The notes under the pieces were generated by a model that was given only the letters and a program-made list of their open reading frames with translations, had not been told where the DNA came from and searched no databases. From CAYONZ01 sp964405465 (GTDB lineage: Bacteria > Bdellovibrionota > Bdellovibrionia > Bdellovibrionales > JAMPXM01), in the NCBI GenBank assembly GCA_964405465.1, contig CAYONZ010000010.1:1-64000 (forward strand): a DNA stretch of 64,000 nt, written 5' to 3'. A program made the translations under genes and the position numbers. Of the stretch, positions 44,708 through 53,724 are shown one piece after another. How positions within the stretch are numbered: the stretch's first letter is position 1; each line of letters begins with the position of its first letter.

Positions 44708-44969
44708 GTTTATTGGTCTCCTCTTCATAATATTTTCGGTACATGATATCCCACTCAGATGTACCCTCTGTCACCGTCTTCTTCAGCGACTGAATCTTTA
44801 AACGCACCCTTTCATCAATCTTTTCTTCATTTTTTACCCAAGCCAAAATCGCCCTTTTGGCAGCTCGCATGGCGACATCGTCTTCAGTGTAATCAACAAG
44901 ATCTGCTTTCCACAGGCCATCCACGATTAGCTTTGCAAAATGCGATTGTCTCTCTTCAGATAAAATCAC
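44697..44969 (-). CDS. DUF507 family protein (first of pair, C-terminal copy)
   Basis: A 90-residue soluble helical protein (MILSEERQSHFAKLIVDGLWKADLVDYTEDD...). Opening, length and the end KKTVTEGTSEWDIMYRKYYEEE fit DUF507, a family common in Deltaproteobacteria-like genomes and of unknown function. It overlaps the second DUF507 gene by 4 bases (ATGA) and the GroES-fusion gene by 11 bases, so all three form one translationally coupled operon. Confidence 0.8.
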   Translation of the reverse strand: MILSEERQSHFAKLIVDGLWKADLVDYTEDDVAMRAAKRAILAWVKNEEKIDERVRLKIQSLKKTVTEGTSEWDIMYRKYYEEETNKRGY

Positions 44970-45244
44970 AGGATCACCCCTTTTTGCTGTGCCATTTTCT
45001 TTTTCAACATTGGATACATTTTATAGCGCTCGAACTCTCCCGGATTTTTTCTCTCGAGTTCATCCAACATTTTGTTGACCTCTTTTTCGAGCTCAAACTC
45101 GCGTGCGAAGTCCTCTTTTAAAAAAGATGCCGCCTTAGCCAATACGACTTCTTCTTTTGCTTTCAGTTCAGCAATCCCCTGCGAATGCAGCTCATGAACG
45201 ACGGCTTTCGCAAGACTTTCGATTTGTATTTGATTTAGCTTCAT
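44966..45244 (-). CDS. DUF507 family protein (second of pair)
   Basis: A 92-residue soluble helical protein (MKLNQIQIESLAKAVVHELHSQGIAEL..., ending RYKMYPMLKKKMAQQKGVIL). The opening matches DUF507 (Arg/Lys-x-x-Gln-x-x-x-Leu-A) with a charged helix and a Met-Tyr-P-ending helix. The family function is unknown. The ATG at 45244 is preferred to an upstream TTG in frame (45280), though the ribosome-binding site is weak. It is the first gene of a three-gene unit running to the GroES-fusion, and is divergent from the penicillin-binding protein gene. Confidence 0.8.
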   Translation of the reverse strand: MKLNQIQIESLAKAVVHELHSQGIAELKAKEEVVLAKAASFLKEDFAREFELEKEVNKMLDELERKNPGEFERYKMYPMLKKKMAQQKGVIL

Positions 45245-45305
45245 ACCTTTGACTAAACGAACCAATGTCACTATTGTCAAGAGAGATCAATTTGAAAGAG
45301 CAGAC

Positions 45306-47666
45306 ATGGCAAGACACCGAAAGAAAAAACGCTGGTTCGTCACTCGTAAATTTTTATTTATGCTCGCGAGCGCATTGATCCTCGGGTGCCTCGCCGTTGT
45401 GCTTTGGATTGCACAGCTCGATCAAAATATTCAAAAGCGCTTCGCCGAAAAAAGATTCGCACCGCCAGTTGAATTCTACTCCGCCCCTGAAGATTTGCGT
45501 AATGGATATCAGCTGCCAAAGGAATTTTTGGAGTCTTTATTTTCACGAAAGCGTTTTCGAACAAGGGACTTCAGTCAACCCTTGCATCCCGGAGACTTCT
45601 CTGTTTGGAACAAAATAGACTGCCAAAGTGTCATTCAACTTAAGGACCCTACTCCGCTTGAAAAATGCATTGCCTTTCAAAACACTGATGAGTTTCTTAT
45701 CCAGCCTGACCTTGCAGGCCCACAGGTTATTGCACTAGACAGCAGTGAACACATTCTCGCCACATTCTCTGGTCAGCCACTAAAAGCATCGCTCCGAGCG
45801 ACGATCGAGCCTGAGCTATTTGCCCAATATTATGGCGACAAACCGATCCTGCGAAAAATGGCCGGAATTGGCGACACACCCGTGGCTTGCTTTGATGCGC
45901 TTTTATCAATAGAAGATTCAAGCTTTCTCGAGCACAGTGGCGTGAGTATAACAGGTGTTCTTCGCGCAATTGTCACCAATCTCAAAAAGGGAAAAAAAGC
46001 ACAAGGCGGAAGCACCATCACCCAACAGCTCGTAAAGAACTATTTTCTAACTGAAGAACGAACTTTCAAACGAAAAATCACTGAGATGGCGATGGCCTTT
46101 CTCGTCGAGTCGAGAGTTAGTAAGGATGAAATTCTCGAGACCTATATAAACCTCATCTATATGGGTGCCAACGGTCCATTTCAAATTCGAGGCTGGGGTG
46201 CTGCTGCGGAACACTATTTTGGTTCAGAACTTCGTGATTTAAATTTAGAACAGTGCGCCCTTCTTGCTGCCCTGGTGAATGGCCCTGGGGTCTTCGATCC
46301 CTTTACCCATCCAGAGCAAGCCACCAAAAGACGAGCAAAAGTTCTCGACCGCATGGTCGAACTAAAAAAGATTTCACCTGAACAGGGGCAAATTGCCAAG
46401 GCCGCACCACTTCCGACCAGGCCACACAAAAGTCTCACCGAACCGGCTCCCTATTTTGTTCAGAGCACAAGGCGACAACTCAATGAAATTGGGCTTGATG
46501 AGACCGAAGGACTTCGCGTGTTCACTACATTAAATTTACGAGCTCAAGAAGCGGCACACCAGGCGGTTCGAGGTGGAATCGAACGTCTTGAAAAGAACTA
46601 TCCACATGTTCAAAAGCTCAAAGACCAGGGAAAAAATATCGAAGCGGTTTTGCTTTCTGCAGATCCTTTCACCGGATATATCACCGCGATCGAAGGGGGG
46701 AGAAACTATAAACTGACACAGTACAATCGTGCCTACGATAGTCATCGCCAAGTCGGTTCAATCATGAAACCATTTGTCTACTTGTCTGCACTCGAATCTA
46801 CAGACGAATCTGGCAAGCCCTATACCCCCATCACGATTTTGAAAGACGAAAGTTTTACCCATAAATATCAAGGCCAATCTTGGACTCCTAAAAATTATGA
46901 AAACAAATTTCTGGGGGAGATTCCTCTTTTCTTCGCTCTCAAAGAATCACTCAACGTGCCAACCGCTCGACTGGGTTTAGCTGTCGGCCTATCCAATATT
47001 ATCGACACAGCCAAACGCCTCGGCCTCCAATCAAAAATTGAGCCGTTGCCTTCGCTGACTCTTGGAGCGTTTGAGCTTTACCCATGGGAAGTCCTGGCTT
47101 CCTATAACTCTCTTGCCAATCTCGGAACCCGCCACAACCTGACCTATATCATTCGTGCAGAAAACCTCTCTAAACAGTTATTATTTGATCACAAAATTGA
47201 AACTGACCAGGCCGTCAACGCGGAGGCGGCAGCACAACTGGTGGGCATCATGAAACAAACTGTTTTGAATGGAACCGCACGCGGAGTGACTCTGGCTAAT
47301 TTTATTCGACCTGCAGCTGGAAAGACTGGAACTACCAACGACAAGAAGGACGCTTGGTTTTCTGGCTTTACACCATTTCACACGGCCGTAGTTTGGGTAG
47401 GCTACGACGACAACACATCACATAACCTCACTGGAGGAGCCGCCGCAGTGCCCATTTGGACCCAATACATGAAAGACTTCGCCCAAATTTATCCAGACAG
47501 AGATTTTCAATGGCCCGAATCCGTCGAAGCCGCAAGCCTTTCTCCTGATTTTCTGCACGCACTTGGTGTTCCAGACAAATCTGCAGAATCACTTAAACCC
47601 ATCCAACTCATTTTTCGCAAAGGTCAGTCCCCCGCTGGCGCAACAATCGCTCCGGTTGGTCCCTAG
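45306..47666 (+). CDS. Class A penicillin-binding protein (PBP1b-like)
   Basis: Bifunctional peptidoglycan glycosyltransferase and transpeptidase, anchored by one helix (FLFMLASALILGCLAVVLWIA). Residues about 30-190 hold a UB2H-like/linker region. The GT51 domain follows: IEDSSFLEHSG with catalytic Glu, then GGSTITQQLVKN, RKITEMAMAFLVE, ETYINLIYMG. The transpeptidase domain shows GSIMKPF (S-x-x-K), SLN and AGKTGTTND (KTG). At 786 residues it fits PBP1a/1b. Start: ATG at 45306, with GAAAGAG upstream; a TTG at 45249 is less likely. It is divergent from the DUF507 pair. Confidence 0.95.
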   Translation: MARHRKKKRWFVTRKFLFMLASALILGCLAVVLWIAQLDQNIQKRFAEKRFAPPVEFYSAPEDLRNGYQLPKEFLESLFSRKRFRTRDFSQPLHPGDFSVWNKIDCQSVIQLKDPTPLEKCIAFQNTDEFLIQPDLAGPQVIALDSSEHILATFSGQPLKASLRATIEPELFAQYYGDKPILRKMAGIGDTPVACFDALLSIEDSSFLEHSGVSITGVLRAIVTNLKKGKKAQGGSTITQQLVKNYFLTEERTFKRKITEMAMAFLVESRVSKDEILETYINLIYMGANGPFQIRGWGAAAEHYFGSELRDLNLEQCALLAALVNGPGVFDPFTHPEQATKRRAKVLDRMVELKKISPEQGQIAKAAPLPTRPHKSLTEPAPYFVQSTRRQLNEIGLDETEGLRVFTTLNLRAQEAAHQAVRGGIERLEKNYPHVQKLKDQGKNIEAVLLSADPFTGYITAIEGGRNYKLTQYNRAYDSHRQVGSIMKPFVYLSALESTDESGKPYTPITILKDESFTHKYQGQSWTPKNYENKFLGEIPLFFALKESLNVPTARLGLAVGLSNIIDTAKRLGLQSKIEPLPSLTLGAFELYPWEVLASYNSLANLGTRHNLTYIIRAENLSKQLLFDHKIETDQAVNAEAAAQLVGIMKQTVLNGTARGVTLANFIRPAAGKTGTTNDKKDAWFSGFTPFHTAVVWVGYDDNTSHNLTGGAAAVPIWTQYMKDFAQIYPDRDFQWPESVEAASLSPDFLHALGVPDKSAESLKPIQLIFRKGQSPAGATIAPVGP

Positions 47667-47807
47667 AAAACACCCACTCCGAGGTAATTCCTACTCTGAA
47701 CTCTGCAAAATGGTTCTATCAAGATCAGCAAAGCCCTCGACTCTGCATTTTTTCGGGTCTTAACTTACTGATTTTTAAGGATTTTTGAAAATCTGGTGTC
47801 AAAAAGT

Positions 47808-47824
47808 TTGGCAGCGGTTTTGCA
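47808..47824 (+). promoter_or_regulatory. Sigma-54 (-24/-12) promoter of the radical SAM operon
   Basis: TTGGCAGCGGTTTTGCA: GG and GC separated by exactly 10 bases, with TTGGCA and TTGCA boxes close to the RpoN consensus. The predicted start is about 12 bases after the GC (near 47835), which leaves a leader of about 35 bases to the ATG at 47870 with GGGG upstream. A sigma-54-activating response regulator is encoded in the same cluster at 51252. Confidence 0.75.
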
Positions 47825-47869
47825 ACGTAATGAGCACAGGGTTCTTCAATTGAATACGATGGGGTCATT

Positions 47870-49156
47870 ATGAAACTCGCTAGAGCCGACAAGATTCTAG
47901 CCATTAAAAACGAAAACGGGGAGGTTTTTGGCTTTCACAGTCATAATCTCCAGGTTGCTCGTCTTGCTCCAGAGATTTGGAGCGTCTTGAAACAAAGTGA
48001 TCCCACTCTCATTGAAGCTTCAGAGGAACTTGAAGTCTGGAACAATGAGAATGACCCCGACACCAAAGATTCGGTACTCGAGTCTAAAATCCGTTCGCTT
48101 TCAATCAATGTCACCCAGATTTGCAATCTTCGTTGCACCTACTGCGGCGCTAACGGCGACGGAACCTATGGCTCAGATGTCAAGCGGATCGAGCTGCCAA
48201 AAGCCCTACAACAGGTTGAACACTTTTTGAAAGATGTTAAAGACGGAGAGGCATTTCGCATCAACTTCATTGGAGGCGAACCCCTCATTTACCCAGAGGG
48301 AGTTCGTGCAATTGCTGAGTTTGCTCGCCAGACTCTCAGCGATCGCTCGGCGAAACTCACTCTCGAGATCATCACCAATGCGACTCTCATCACTCCAGAG
48401 ATCACGGCAATGCTCGCGCAAATTGGAGCAAGCGTCGTTGTGAGCTTTGATGGCCCCCCAAGCCTCAATGACAAAGCCAGAGTCACGGCTTCGGGTCGCG
48501 GATCATCAGAAAAAGTCTTAGACGGAATTCGCCAACTTTTCTCCATCAAACCTCAGCTTCAATCGCTTGGGGTTAACGCAGTTTTTGGATCCCACCAAAC
48601 AAACGTGCTAGAAAGCTATCTCTATTTGCGATCTTTTCCTTGGGATATGATGAGTTTTTCATTTGCTTCCAGCGCGCAAGACGAGACCTTCAGCCCACTT
48701 TACACTGAGCAAATGGCAAAGGTGGCAGATGCGGCATTTGCTTTTGGTGGAGAACCTGAACTTCGCAGAATTTCGCAGTTCGATCAGTTTTTCAAAATTC
48801 TCGATTCGAAAACACGTATTCACAATTACTGTGGGGCCGGAAAATCATTGCTGCAAATTGATACTTCTGGAAATCTATATGCCTGCAATTGGTTTGCAAA
48901 TGATGCCAGCGAAATCGTCGGCAATGGGACATCTGTCAACGCTGAGAAACTTCGTGCTTATGCTGACCCACTCAATGAGCTCAATGGATGCAAGTCGTGC
49001 TGGGCTAAACACATGTGTGGCGGTGGCTGCATGTTCGTACACAAGCTACGGACAGGTAATAAACACAAAAAAGATATTGAGTTTTGCACTAGAACAAAAA
49101 ACATCATAGCAAAGGGGATTGAATATTATGCTCAAGCTAGAGAACACAAAATCTGA
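47870..49156 (+). CDS. Radical SAM/SPASM peptide maturase
   Basis: A 428-residue radical SAM enzyme of the peptide-modifying SPASM type. Residues 1-75 form a small N-terminal domain (ILAIKNENGEVFGFHSHNLQVARLAPEIWSVL) resembling the PqqD-like RiPP recognition element. The radical SAM site is CNLRCTYC (Cys85, 89, 92), with GGEP at 135-138. The SPASM domain shows Cys321, Cys339, then CxxCx5Cx3C (374, 377, 383, 387) and Cys406, complete for two auxiliary clusters. It is preceded by a sigma-54 promoter, and its stop overlaps or nearly abuts a short peptide gene. The family member is not one I can name. The substrate is inferred to be that peptide. Confidence 0.88.
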   Translation: MKLARADKILAIKNENGEVFGFHSHNLQVARLAPEIWSVLKQSDPTLIEASEELEVWNNENDPDTKDSVLESKIRSLSINVTQICNLRCTYCGANGDGTYGSDVKRIELPKALQQVEHFLKDVKDGEAFRINFIGGEPLIYPEGVRAIAEFARQTLSDRSAKLTLEIITNATLITPEITAMLAQIGASVVVSFDGPPSLNDKARVTASGRGSSEKVLDGIRQLFSIKPQLQSLGVNAVFGSHQTNVLESYLYLRSFPWDMMSFSFASSAQDETFSPLYTEQMAKVADAAFAFGGEPELRRISQFDQFFKILDSKTRIHNYCGAGKSLLQIDTSGNLYACNWFANDASEIVGNGTSVNAEKLRAYADPLNELNGCKSCWAKHMCGGGCMFVHKLRTGNKHKKDIEFCTRTKNIIAKGIEYYAQAREHKI

Positions 49157-49175
49157 TGGTCCAAAGGGGGAAGAC

Positions 49176-49307
49176 GTGAAGTTCATTAAGAAAGTGGTTC
49201 CAGCCAAAGAAAAAACTGAGGCGAAAACCGAAATGACAAAGAAAAATACGACGGATGCTCAACCAAAAAAAATGAGCTTGGGATGCATTCCAACTGGAGT
49301 TGATTGA
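49176..49307 (+). CDS. Putative RiPP precursor peptide (43 aa)
   Basis: A short, Lys/Glu-rich peptide: MKFIKKVVPAKEKTEAKTEM, then TKKNTTDAQPKK, ending MSLGCIPTGVD. A single Cys, seven residues from the C-terminus, follows a leader-like charged region. The start is taken as GTG at 49176, because AAAGGGGG lies five bases upstream. An in-frame ATG at 49128 would give 59 residues (overlapping the maturase stop) with a longer spacing from AAGGGG. Its position directly after a SPASM maturase, small size and conserved-looking C-terminal core suggest a RiPP precursor; modification is unproven. No GG leader-cleavage motif is seen. Confidence 0.6.
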   Translation: MKFIKKVVPAKEKTEAKTEMTKKNTTDAQPKKMSLGCIPTGVD

Positions 49308-49370
49308 TATTCTAAAGTAAACTCCCTTTCAGTTTTGTAATTTGGGTTGCAATTCCGGGAGACATTTAGC

Positions 49371-51215
49371 GTGAAGGTTGAAAACCGCAAGACATTGATT
49401 CGAATCATTCCGATCCTTCTTGCGGTCGCTATTGCGGTGGTCATTTGCCAGTTTCGCTTTGATTTCATTGAGTCATTTCTTTTTGATGCTCGAATTCGAT
49501 TAAAGCCAACATCAAATATTTCAAACAAAATTCAGACGATTGCCATCGACCCAAAAACTGTCGATAGCCTCAAAAGAGTACCAAATGTTCGCGACCATCT
49601 CGAGCTTCTCAAGCAGCTGCAAATTGCTCAAGCTGAAGTGGTCATTTATCTCCTTCAACCCAATGAGCTTGTTGGGTCGTATGAAGAATTGAGCGCCTGG
49701 GCAAATGAAACTCTGAAGTTCAAACACTTTCACGTTGCCATTCCCGACGTCTATATGAAGTCCGAAGAGGACAAATTCAAGCTCTCGGCCCCATTTGAAA
49801 AAATTAATGCCTTACAGGCTCCACGAACTTCTGATCGCACTCTATTTGCAAAAGACGATGTAACCAGAAGAATGATCACTTCCTATCAGGGCCGCCTTAC
49901 CCTCCACCCTGTAGTGGGAGCACTTTACAACGAAACAATCAAAGACGAAAAAAATATCCGTGGTCTCTTCGAGTTCTACGAAGCCAATCAAACCTACATC
50001 GATTTCCATCCCACCGGTACTTACCAGGCACAAAGCTTCGTTGAGACGATCTCTCAGGGCCTAACTGAGGGCTCGCTAAAGGGAAAGGCGGTGCTCATTG
50101 GACGCGACATTCGATCGACCGTAAACGACTATATCAAAACACCATTTTCACGTGATGTCGTCGCCATGTCGACACTCGAGATGCATGCCAACATGCTAGA
50201 TACGATGATTTTGAACTCGGCCCCTTTCTCTGCTCCCAAATGGTTGGATCAGGTGCTGACGACCATCATTTCAATACTTACTCTTTTTGTTGTTTTAATG
50301 CTGAAGCCGTCAAAGGGTCTCGTCATTCTAGCATCGTCGGTATTGGTATTTTCGATCGCTTGCTTTTTGACATTTTGGACCACGGGACTCATGATCGGAA
50401 TGGCACATCCATTTCTTTCAATCTTTATTTGTTACTACTTCTTTATTCCCTACCGGCTCATTATGGAAAATCGAAAAAGCTGGGAGTATTACCAAAAAAA
50501 CAAATTGCTCACCCAGGTGGAAGAATTAAAAACAAACTTTCTAAGCATGATGTCCCATGATCTTAAAACTCCAATTGCCCGCATTCAGGGGATGACTTCG
50601 ATCGTGGCCTCTGACAGCAATCCTTTAAGTAGCCGTCAGAAGGAAGCTCTCGCCACCCTAGATAAATCTGCCGAAGAACTCCTGCAGTTTGTCAGCTCGA
50701 TACTCAATCTCGGACGCATCGAAAGCAAAGAACTTAAACTGCATTTGCAAAGCAAAGATGTAAATTCACTTCTCGAGGATGTCGTCAGTAAACTCGAGTA
50801 CACAGCACAACAAAAACAAATTGAAATTTCGACCGAATTTGAACCCATGTTTTCGATGAAAATGGATGTCGATTTGCTTCGTCAGGTTTTTTCAAACCTT
50901 GTGGAAAATGCGATCAAGTATAGCCCTCCCAAATCTAAAGTCCTAATTACGACCGAAGATAGAAACGGTAAGGCTGTGATTCAGGTCGCGGACCAGGGAA
51001 TGGGCATACCTGATGACGAAATTGGGCATATTTTTATGAAGTTCTATCGAAGCAAGAACTCTAAGTCCTCAACAATCAAAGGTTCAGGTCTTGGCTTATA
51101 TCTTGCTAAATATTTCGTGGAGCTCCATCATGGCACCATTTTTGTGGATAGCTCCCTCGGGCAAGGGTCGACGTTTACCGTCGAATTGCCTATGGATTTG
51201 ACAGATGAAACTTAA
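49371..51215 (+). CDS. CHASE2-domain sensor histidine kinase
   Basis: A 614-residue membrane kinase. An N-terminal helix (IIPILLAVAIAVVICQF) precedes a CHASE2 periplasmic sensor (IESFLFDARIRL..., residues about 30-270). Three membrane helices follow (residues about 280-360, VLTTIISILTLFVVLML, VLVFSIACFLTFWTTGLMI), then HisKA with the His in SMMSHDLKTPIARIQ and HATPase motifs NLVENAIKYS, GMGIPDD, GSGLGLYLAKYF. The GTG at 49371 with GGGAG upstream is preferred to a TTG at 49347. No terminator separates it from the peptide gene, so it is likely co-transcribed with the maturase. The ligand is unknown. Confidence 0.87.
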   Translation: MKVENRKTLIRIIPILLAVAIAVVICQFRFDFIESFLFDARIRLKPTSNISNKIQTIAIDPKTVDSLKRVPNVRDHLELLKQLQIAQAEVVIYLLQPNELVGSYEELSAWANETLKFKHFHVAIPDVYMKSEEDKFKLSAPFEKINALQAPRTSDRTLFAKDDVTRRMITSYQGRLTLHPVVGALYNETIKDEKNIRGLFEFYEANQTYIDFHPTGTYQAQSFVETISQGLTEGSLKGKAVLIGRDIRSTVNDYIKTPFSRDVVAMSTLEMHANMLDTMILNSAPFSAPKWLDQVLTTIISILTLFVVLMLKPSKGLVILASSVLVFSIACFLTFWTTGLMIGMAHPFLSIFICYYFFIPYRLIMENRKSWEYYQKNKLLTQVEELKTNFLSMMSHDLKTPIARIQGMTSIVASDSNPLSSRQKEALATLDKSAEELLQFVSSILNLGRIESKELKLHLQSKDVNSLLEDVVSKLEYTAQQKQIEISTEFEPMFSMKMDVDLLRQVFSNLVENAIKYSPPKSKVLITTEDRNGKAVIQVADQGMGIPDDEIGHIFMKFYRSKNSKSSTIKGSGLGLYLAKYFVELHHGTIFVDSSLGQGSTFTVELPMDLTDET

Positions 51216-51251
51216 CAGGCACACCAAGTGCCTGAACCTGTGGAGACGTTT

Positions 51252-52742
51252 ATGCTTAAGGTTCTAGTTGTCGATGATGATCAAGGGCTACGATTTTCAG
51301 TCCGCGAAACTCTCGCTGCAAGCGGCGCTTTTGCAATCGAAGAGGCTTTCGACGGTCAAAACGCAATTGAAAAAGTAAGAGAATCACACTTCGACCTAGT
51401 TCTTCTCGATGTGGACATGCCACGGCTCAACGGTATTGAAGCTCTAAAGCTGATCAAAGAACATGACCCCCGAATTATTGTAATCATCATGACCGCGCAC
51501 GCCACAATAGACGATGCGGTTAGGACTGTGAAAGATGGTGCATATAATTATATTTCAAAGCCCGTAAAACCAGAAGAGCTGAAGGAACTGGTAAAAAAGG
51601 CCCTGAATGCTCAGTCCATGATTTCAAATATTGCAGCCTCGGCTCCAATTTTAATGGAAGCTGGGCGCAAAATCATCGGGAACACAGCGGAGATGCAGAA
51701 AGTTTTTAATATCATCAACAAGCTTTCCAAAGTGGATACACCGGTTTTGATTCGCGGTGCCTCTGGGACTGGAAAAGAACTCGTCGCGCGTGCCATCCAT
51801 TTTAATTCATCACGTAAAGATTCAAAGTTTGTTGCAATCAATTGCTCTGCGATCCCAGAAAACCTTTTTGAGAGTGAGCTTTTTGGACACGAAAAAGGTT
51901 CGTTCACCGGAGCCGACCAAAGAAAAATTGGAAAATTTCAATATGCCGAAGGTGGAACTCTCTTTCTTGATGAATTGGGAGATATGCCGGTTTTGATGCA
52001 AGTGAAGCTTCTGCGTGTATTGCAGGAAAAACTGTTCACTCCGGTGGGCGCAAACCGTGAAATCGAATCTAATGTTCGCATTATAGCAGCGACAAATAGA
52101 CCCTTAGAGGAGATGATCAAAGAGGGAAAATTTCGCGAAGATCTCTTTTATCGTTTAAATGTTATCCCAATATTTTTGCCTTCTTTATGCGAACGTAAAA
52201 ATGATCTCGAAACTCTCGCCAACAGTTTTATAAAAAAATTCAATCAAGTCCACGGTAAAAAAATAATTGGCATGACTCCAGATGCGCTTGCTTGTGTAAA
52301 AAAATATGATTGGCCAGGAAACATTCGTGAATTAGAAAACGTAATTGAACACGCTTTTATACTCGAAAATGGAAACACCCTGACATTGAGTTCGCTTCCA
52401 GAGTCAATGTTATTGGCTGCTGGGTACAATCTCAATTCACTTCCAGACAGCGAGTCAGAAAGTACTTCGGTACCTGAAGCCAATTTAGGTTTTTCCGAAA
52501 GCGACGATCTCAATGATGACTTCGAGATAGATGAAAATTCTTCGAGCGCTCCGACTTCGCCAGAGTTAGATTTCAACAGGCAAAAAGAAGCTTTCGAGAA
52601 AGAGTTTATCATTAAGGCTTTAAAGACATTTAAAGGCCGAATCAATCAAACAGCCTTGCATGCTAACATTCCCAAAAAGACTCTACTGAGAAAAATTGAG
52701 AAGTATGGCATCGTTCCGAAAGAGTACGCAGACCCAAAGTGA
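51252..52742 (+). CDS. Sigma-54-dependent NtrC-family response regulator
   Basis: A 496-residue enhancer-binding protein. The receiver domain has Asp53 in LLDVDMPR and Lys in ISKPVKPEE. The AAA+ domain has Walker A GASGTGKE, the sigma-54 loop as GSFTGA (natural variant of GAFTGA) and Walker B GGTLFLDELGDM. After an acidic, Ser-rich linker, the C-terminus has a Fis-type HTH (RINQTALHANIPKKTLLRKIEKYGI). The ATG at 51252 has GGAG upstream. It is directly downstream of the kinase and is its obvious partner. The cluster's own sigma-54 promoter at 47808 is a candidate target, though the flagellar operon promoter is another. Confidence 0.9.
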   Translation: MLKVLVVDDDQGLRFSVRETLAASGAFAIEEAFDGQNAIEKVRESHFDLVLLDVDMPRLNGIEALKLIKEHDPRIIVIIMTAHATIDDAVRTVKDGAYNYISKPVKPEELKELVKKALNAQSMISNIAASAPILMEAGRKIIGNTAEMQKVFNIINKLSKVDTPVLIRGASGTGKELVARAIHFNSSRKDSKFVAINCSAIPENLFESELFGHEKGSFTGADQRKIGKFQYAEGGTLFLDELGDMPVLMQVKLLRVLQEKLFTPVGANREIESNVRIIAATNRPLEEMIKEGKFREDLFYRLNVIPIFLPSLCERKNDLETLANSFIKKFNQVHGKKIIGMTPDALACVKKYDWPGNIRELENVIEHAFILENGNTLTLSSLPESMLLAAGYNLNSLPDSESESTSVPEANLGFSESDDLNDDFEIDENSSSAPTSPELDFNRQKEAFEKEFIIKALKTFKGRINQTALHANIPKKTLLRKIEKYGIVPKEYADPK

Positions 52743-52749
52743 TTTTCCG

Positions 52750-52783
52750 GCCTTGATCTTTGAGAAATCAAAAAAATCAAGGC
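52750..52783. terminator. Hairpin after the response regulator
   Basis: Stem GCCTTGAT/ATCAAGGC with an 18-base A-rich loop, 8 bases after the stop, followed by GTTTTG. Only a short T-run, so termination is moderate. The sequence TTTGAGAAAT occurs twice here (52759 and 52785). Confidence 0.4.
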
Positions 52784-52868
52784 GTTTTGAGAAATTTCGC
52801 CCGTCACTGCTTAAAATGATTTAATGAACTTTTGCTCCTGATTTCGGCCTGAATTTTGGTTGCGAGTC

Positions 52869-53663
52869 ATGACAAGAAACAGTAAGGTCTCGGTCCCGAT
52901 GGCAAATGGTTCAACTCTTCCTCCTCAGGCATATACACGCGAGGTTCTTGCTGCAGCCTTCAATTGGTTGCAACATCAACCCGATTCGACGCGCAGGCTT
53001 GCGACAACTCCTGACGCATTGGTGGGTCTCTATCTTCGCGCTCAGCGTTATGGATCATCGACTCCTGAGCAGGATGCACCGGTGAGTTCACAAAATTTTA
53101 TTTCGGACTTAAAGAACTTGGCTGAAGGTTTACGCCAATTCGAAGAAACTAAAGGACTCGGTGCCACACAAAAGCCCCCCTCCCGACCGCATTCCTCGAG
53201 CGCAGCTCTGCATGCCGCCGGCAACAATCATCCCTTACAAAACAATTCGACGTTGGCTCCGATGTCAATGACTGGTCCAAATATGAATTTTGCACCGCCG
53301 GCAGGCCAAACGACAAGCTCAGCTCAGAGCCCCATGGCCTCCCAGGCCCCTGTATCTCAAATTGTTCAGCCGACTATTCAAAGTTCTCCCGCACATTCAT
53401 TTGCTAATCCAATTGCAACGGGTCACCTCGTGGGCAACCATTCCGGTACTCAAACGACAACCATGACCGGGAGCGTGACTTCTCAAACTTTGCAAATCAC
53501 GACCAGCAATACCCCAAACATCAATTTGATCGAAGCACTCAATCCGAATACCCGCTCCATGATTCGCGAGGTACAAGCCTCCCTGAATCTTTCAAATGAT
53601 GCCGAAACGCTGAATATGCTGGTGGCAATCGCTTACAAAAACATGAAAAATTTGTTAGGCTGA
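52869..53663 (+). CDS. Hypothetical protein, Pro/Ser/Gln-rich middle (264 aa)
   Basis: A 264-residue protein without signal peptide or membrane helix. An N-terminal domain (YTREVLAAAFNWLQHQPDSTRRLATTPDALVGLYLRAQRYG, residues about 20-90) seems helical. The middle (about 95-210) is Ser/Thr/Pro/Gln/Asn-rich and probably disordered. A short C-terminal helical segment (NTRSMIREVQASLNLSNDAETLNMLVAIAYKNMKNLL) closes it. The family was not recognised. The start ATG at 52869 is chosen over a TTG at 52860. The layout, two folded ends joined by a disordered linker, suits an adaptor, but this is speculation. Confidence 0.65.
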   Translation: MTRNSKVSVPMANGSTLPPQAYTREVLAAAFNWLQHQPDSTRRLATTPDALVGLYLRAQRYGSSTPEQDAPVSSQNFISDLKNLAEGLRQFEETKGLGATQKPPSRPHSSSAALHAAGNNHPLQNNSTLAPMSMTGPNMNFAPPAGQTTSSAQSPMASQAPVSQIVQPTIQSSPAHSFANPIATGHLVGNHSGTQTTTMTGSVTSQTLQITTSNTPNINLIEALNPNTRSMIREVQASLNLSNDAETLNMLVAIAYKNMKNLLG

Positions 53664-53724
53664 ACCTATATTGATTTTGACCAAGTCCGTGCGAATGGAC
53701 AGGTCTTGCACATAAGGAGTTCGC

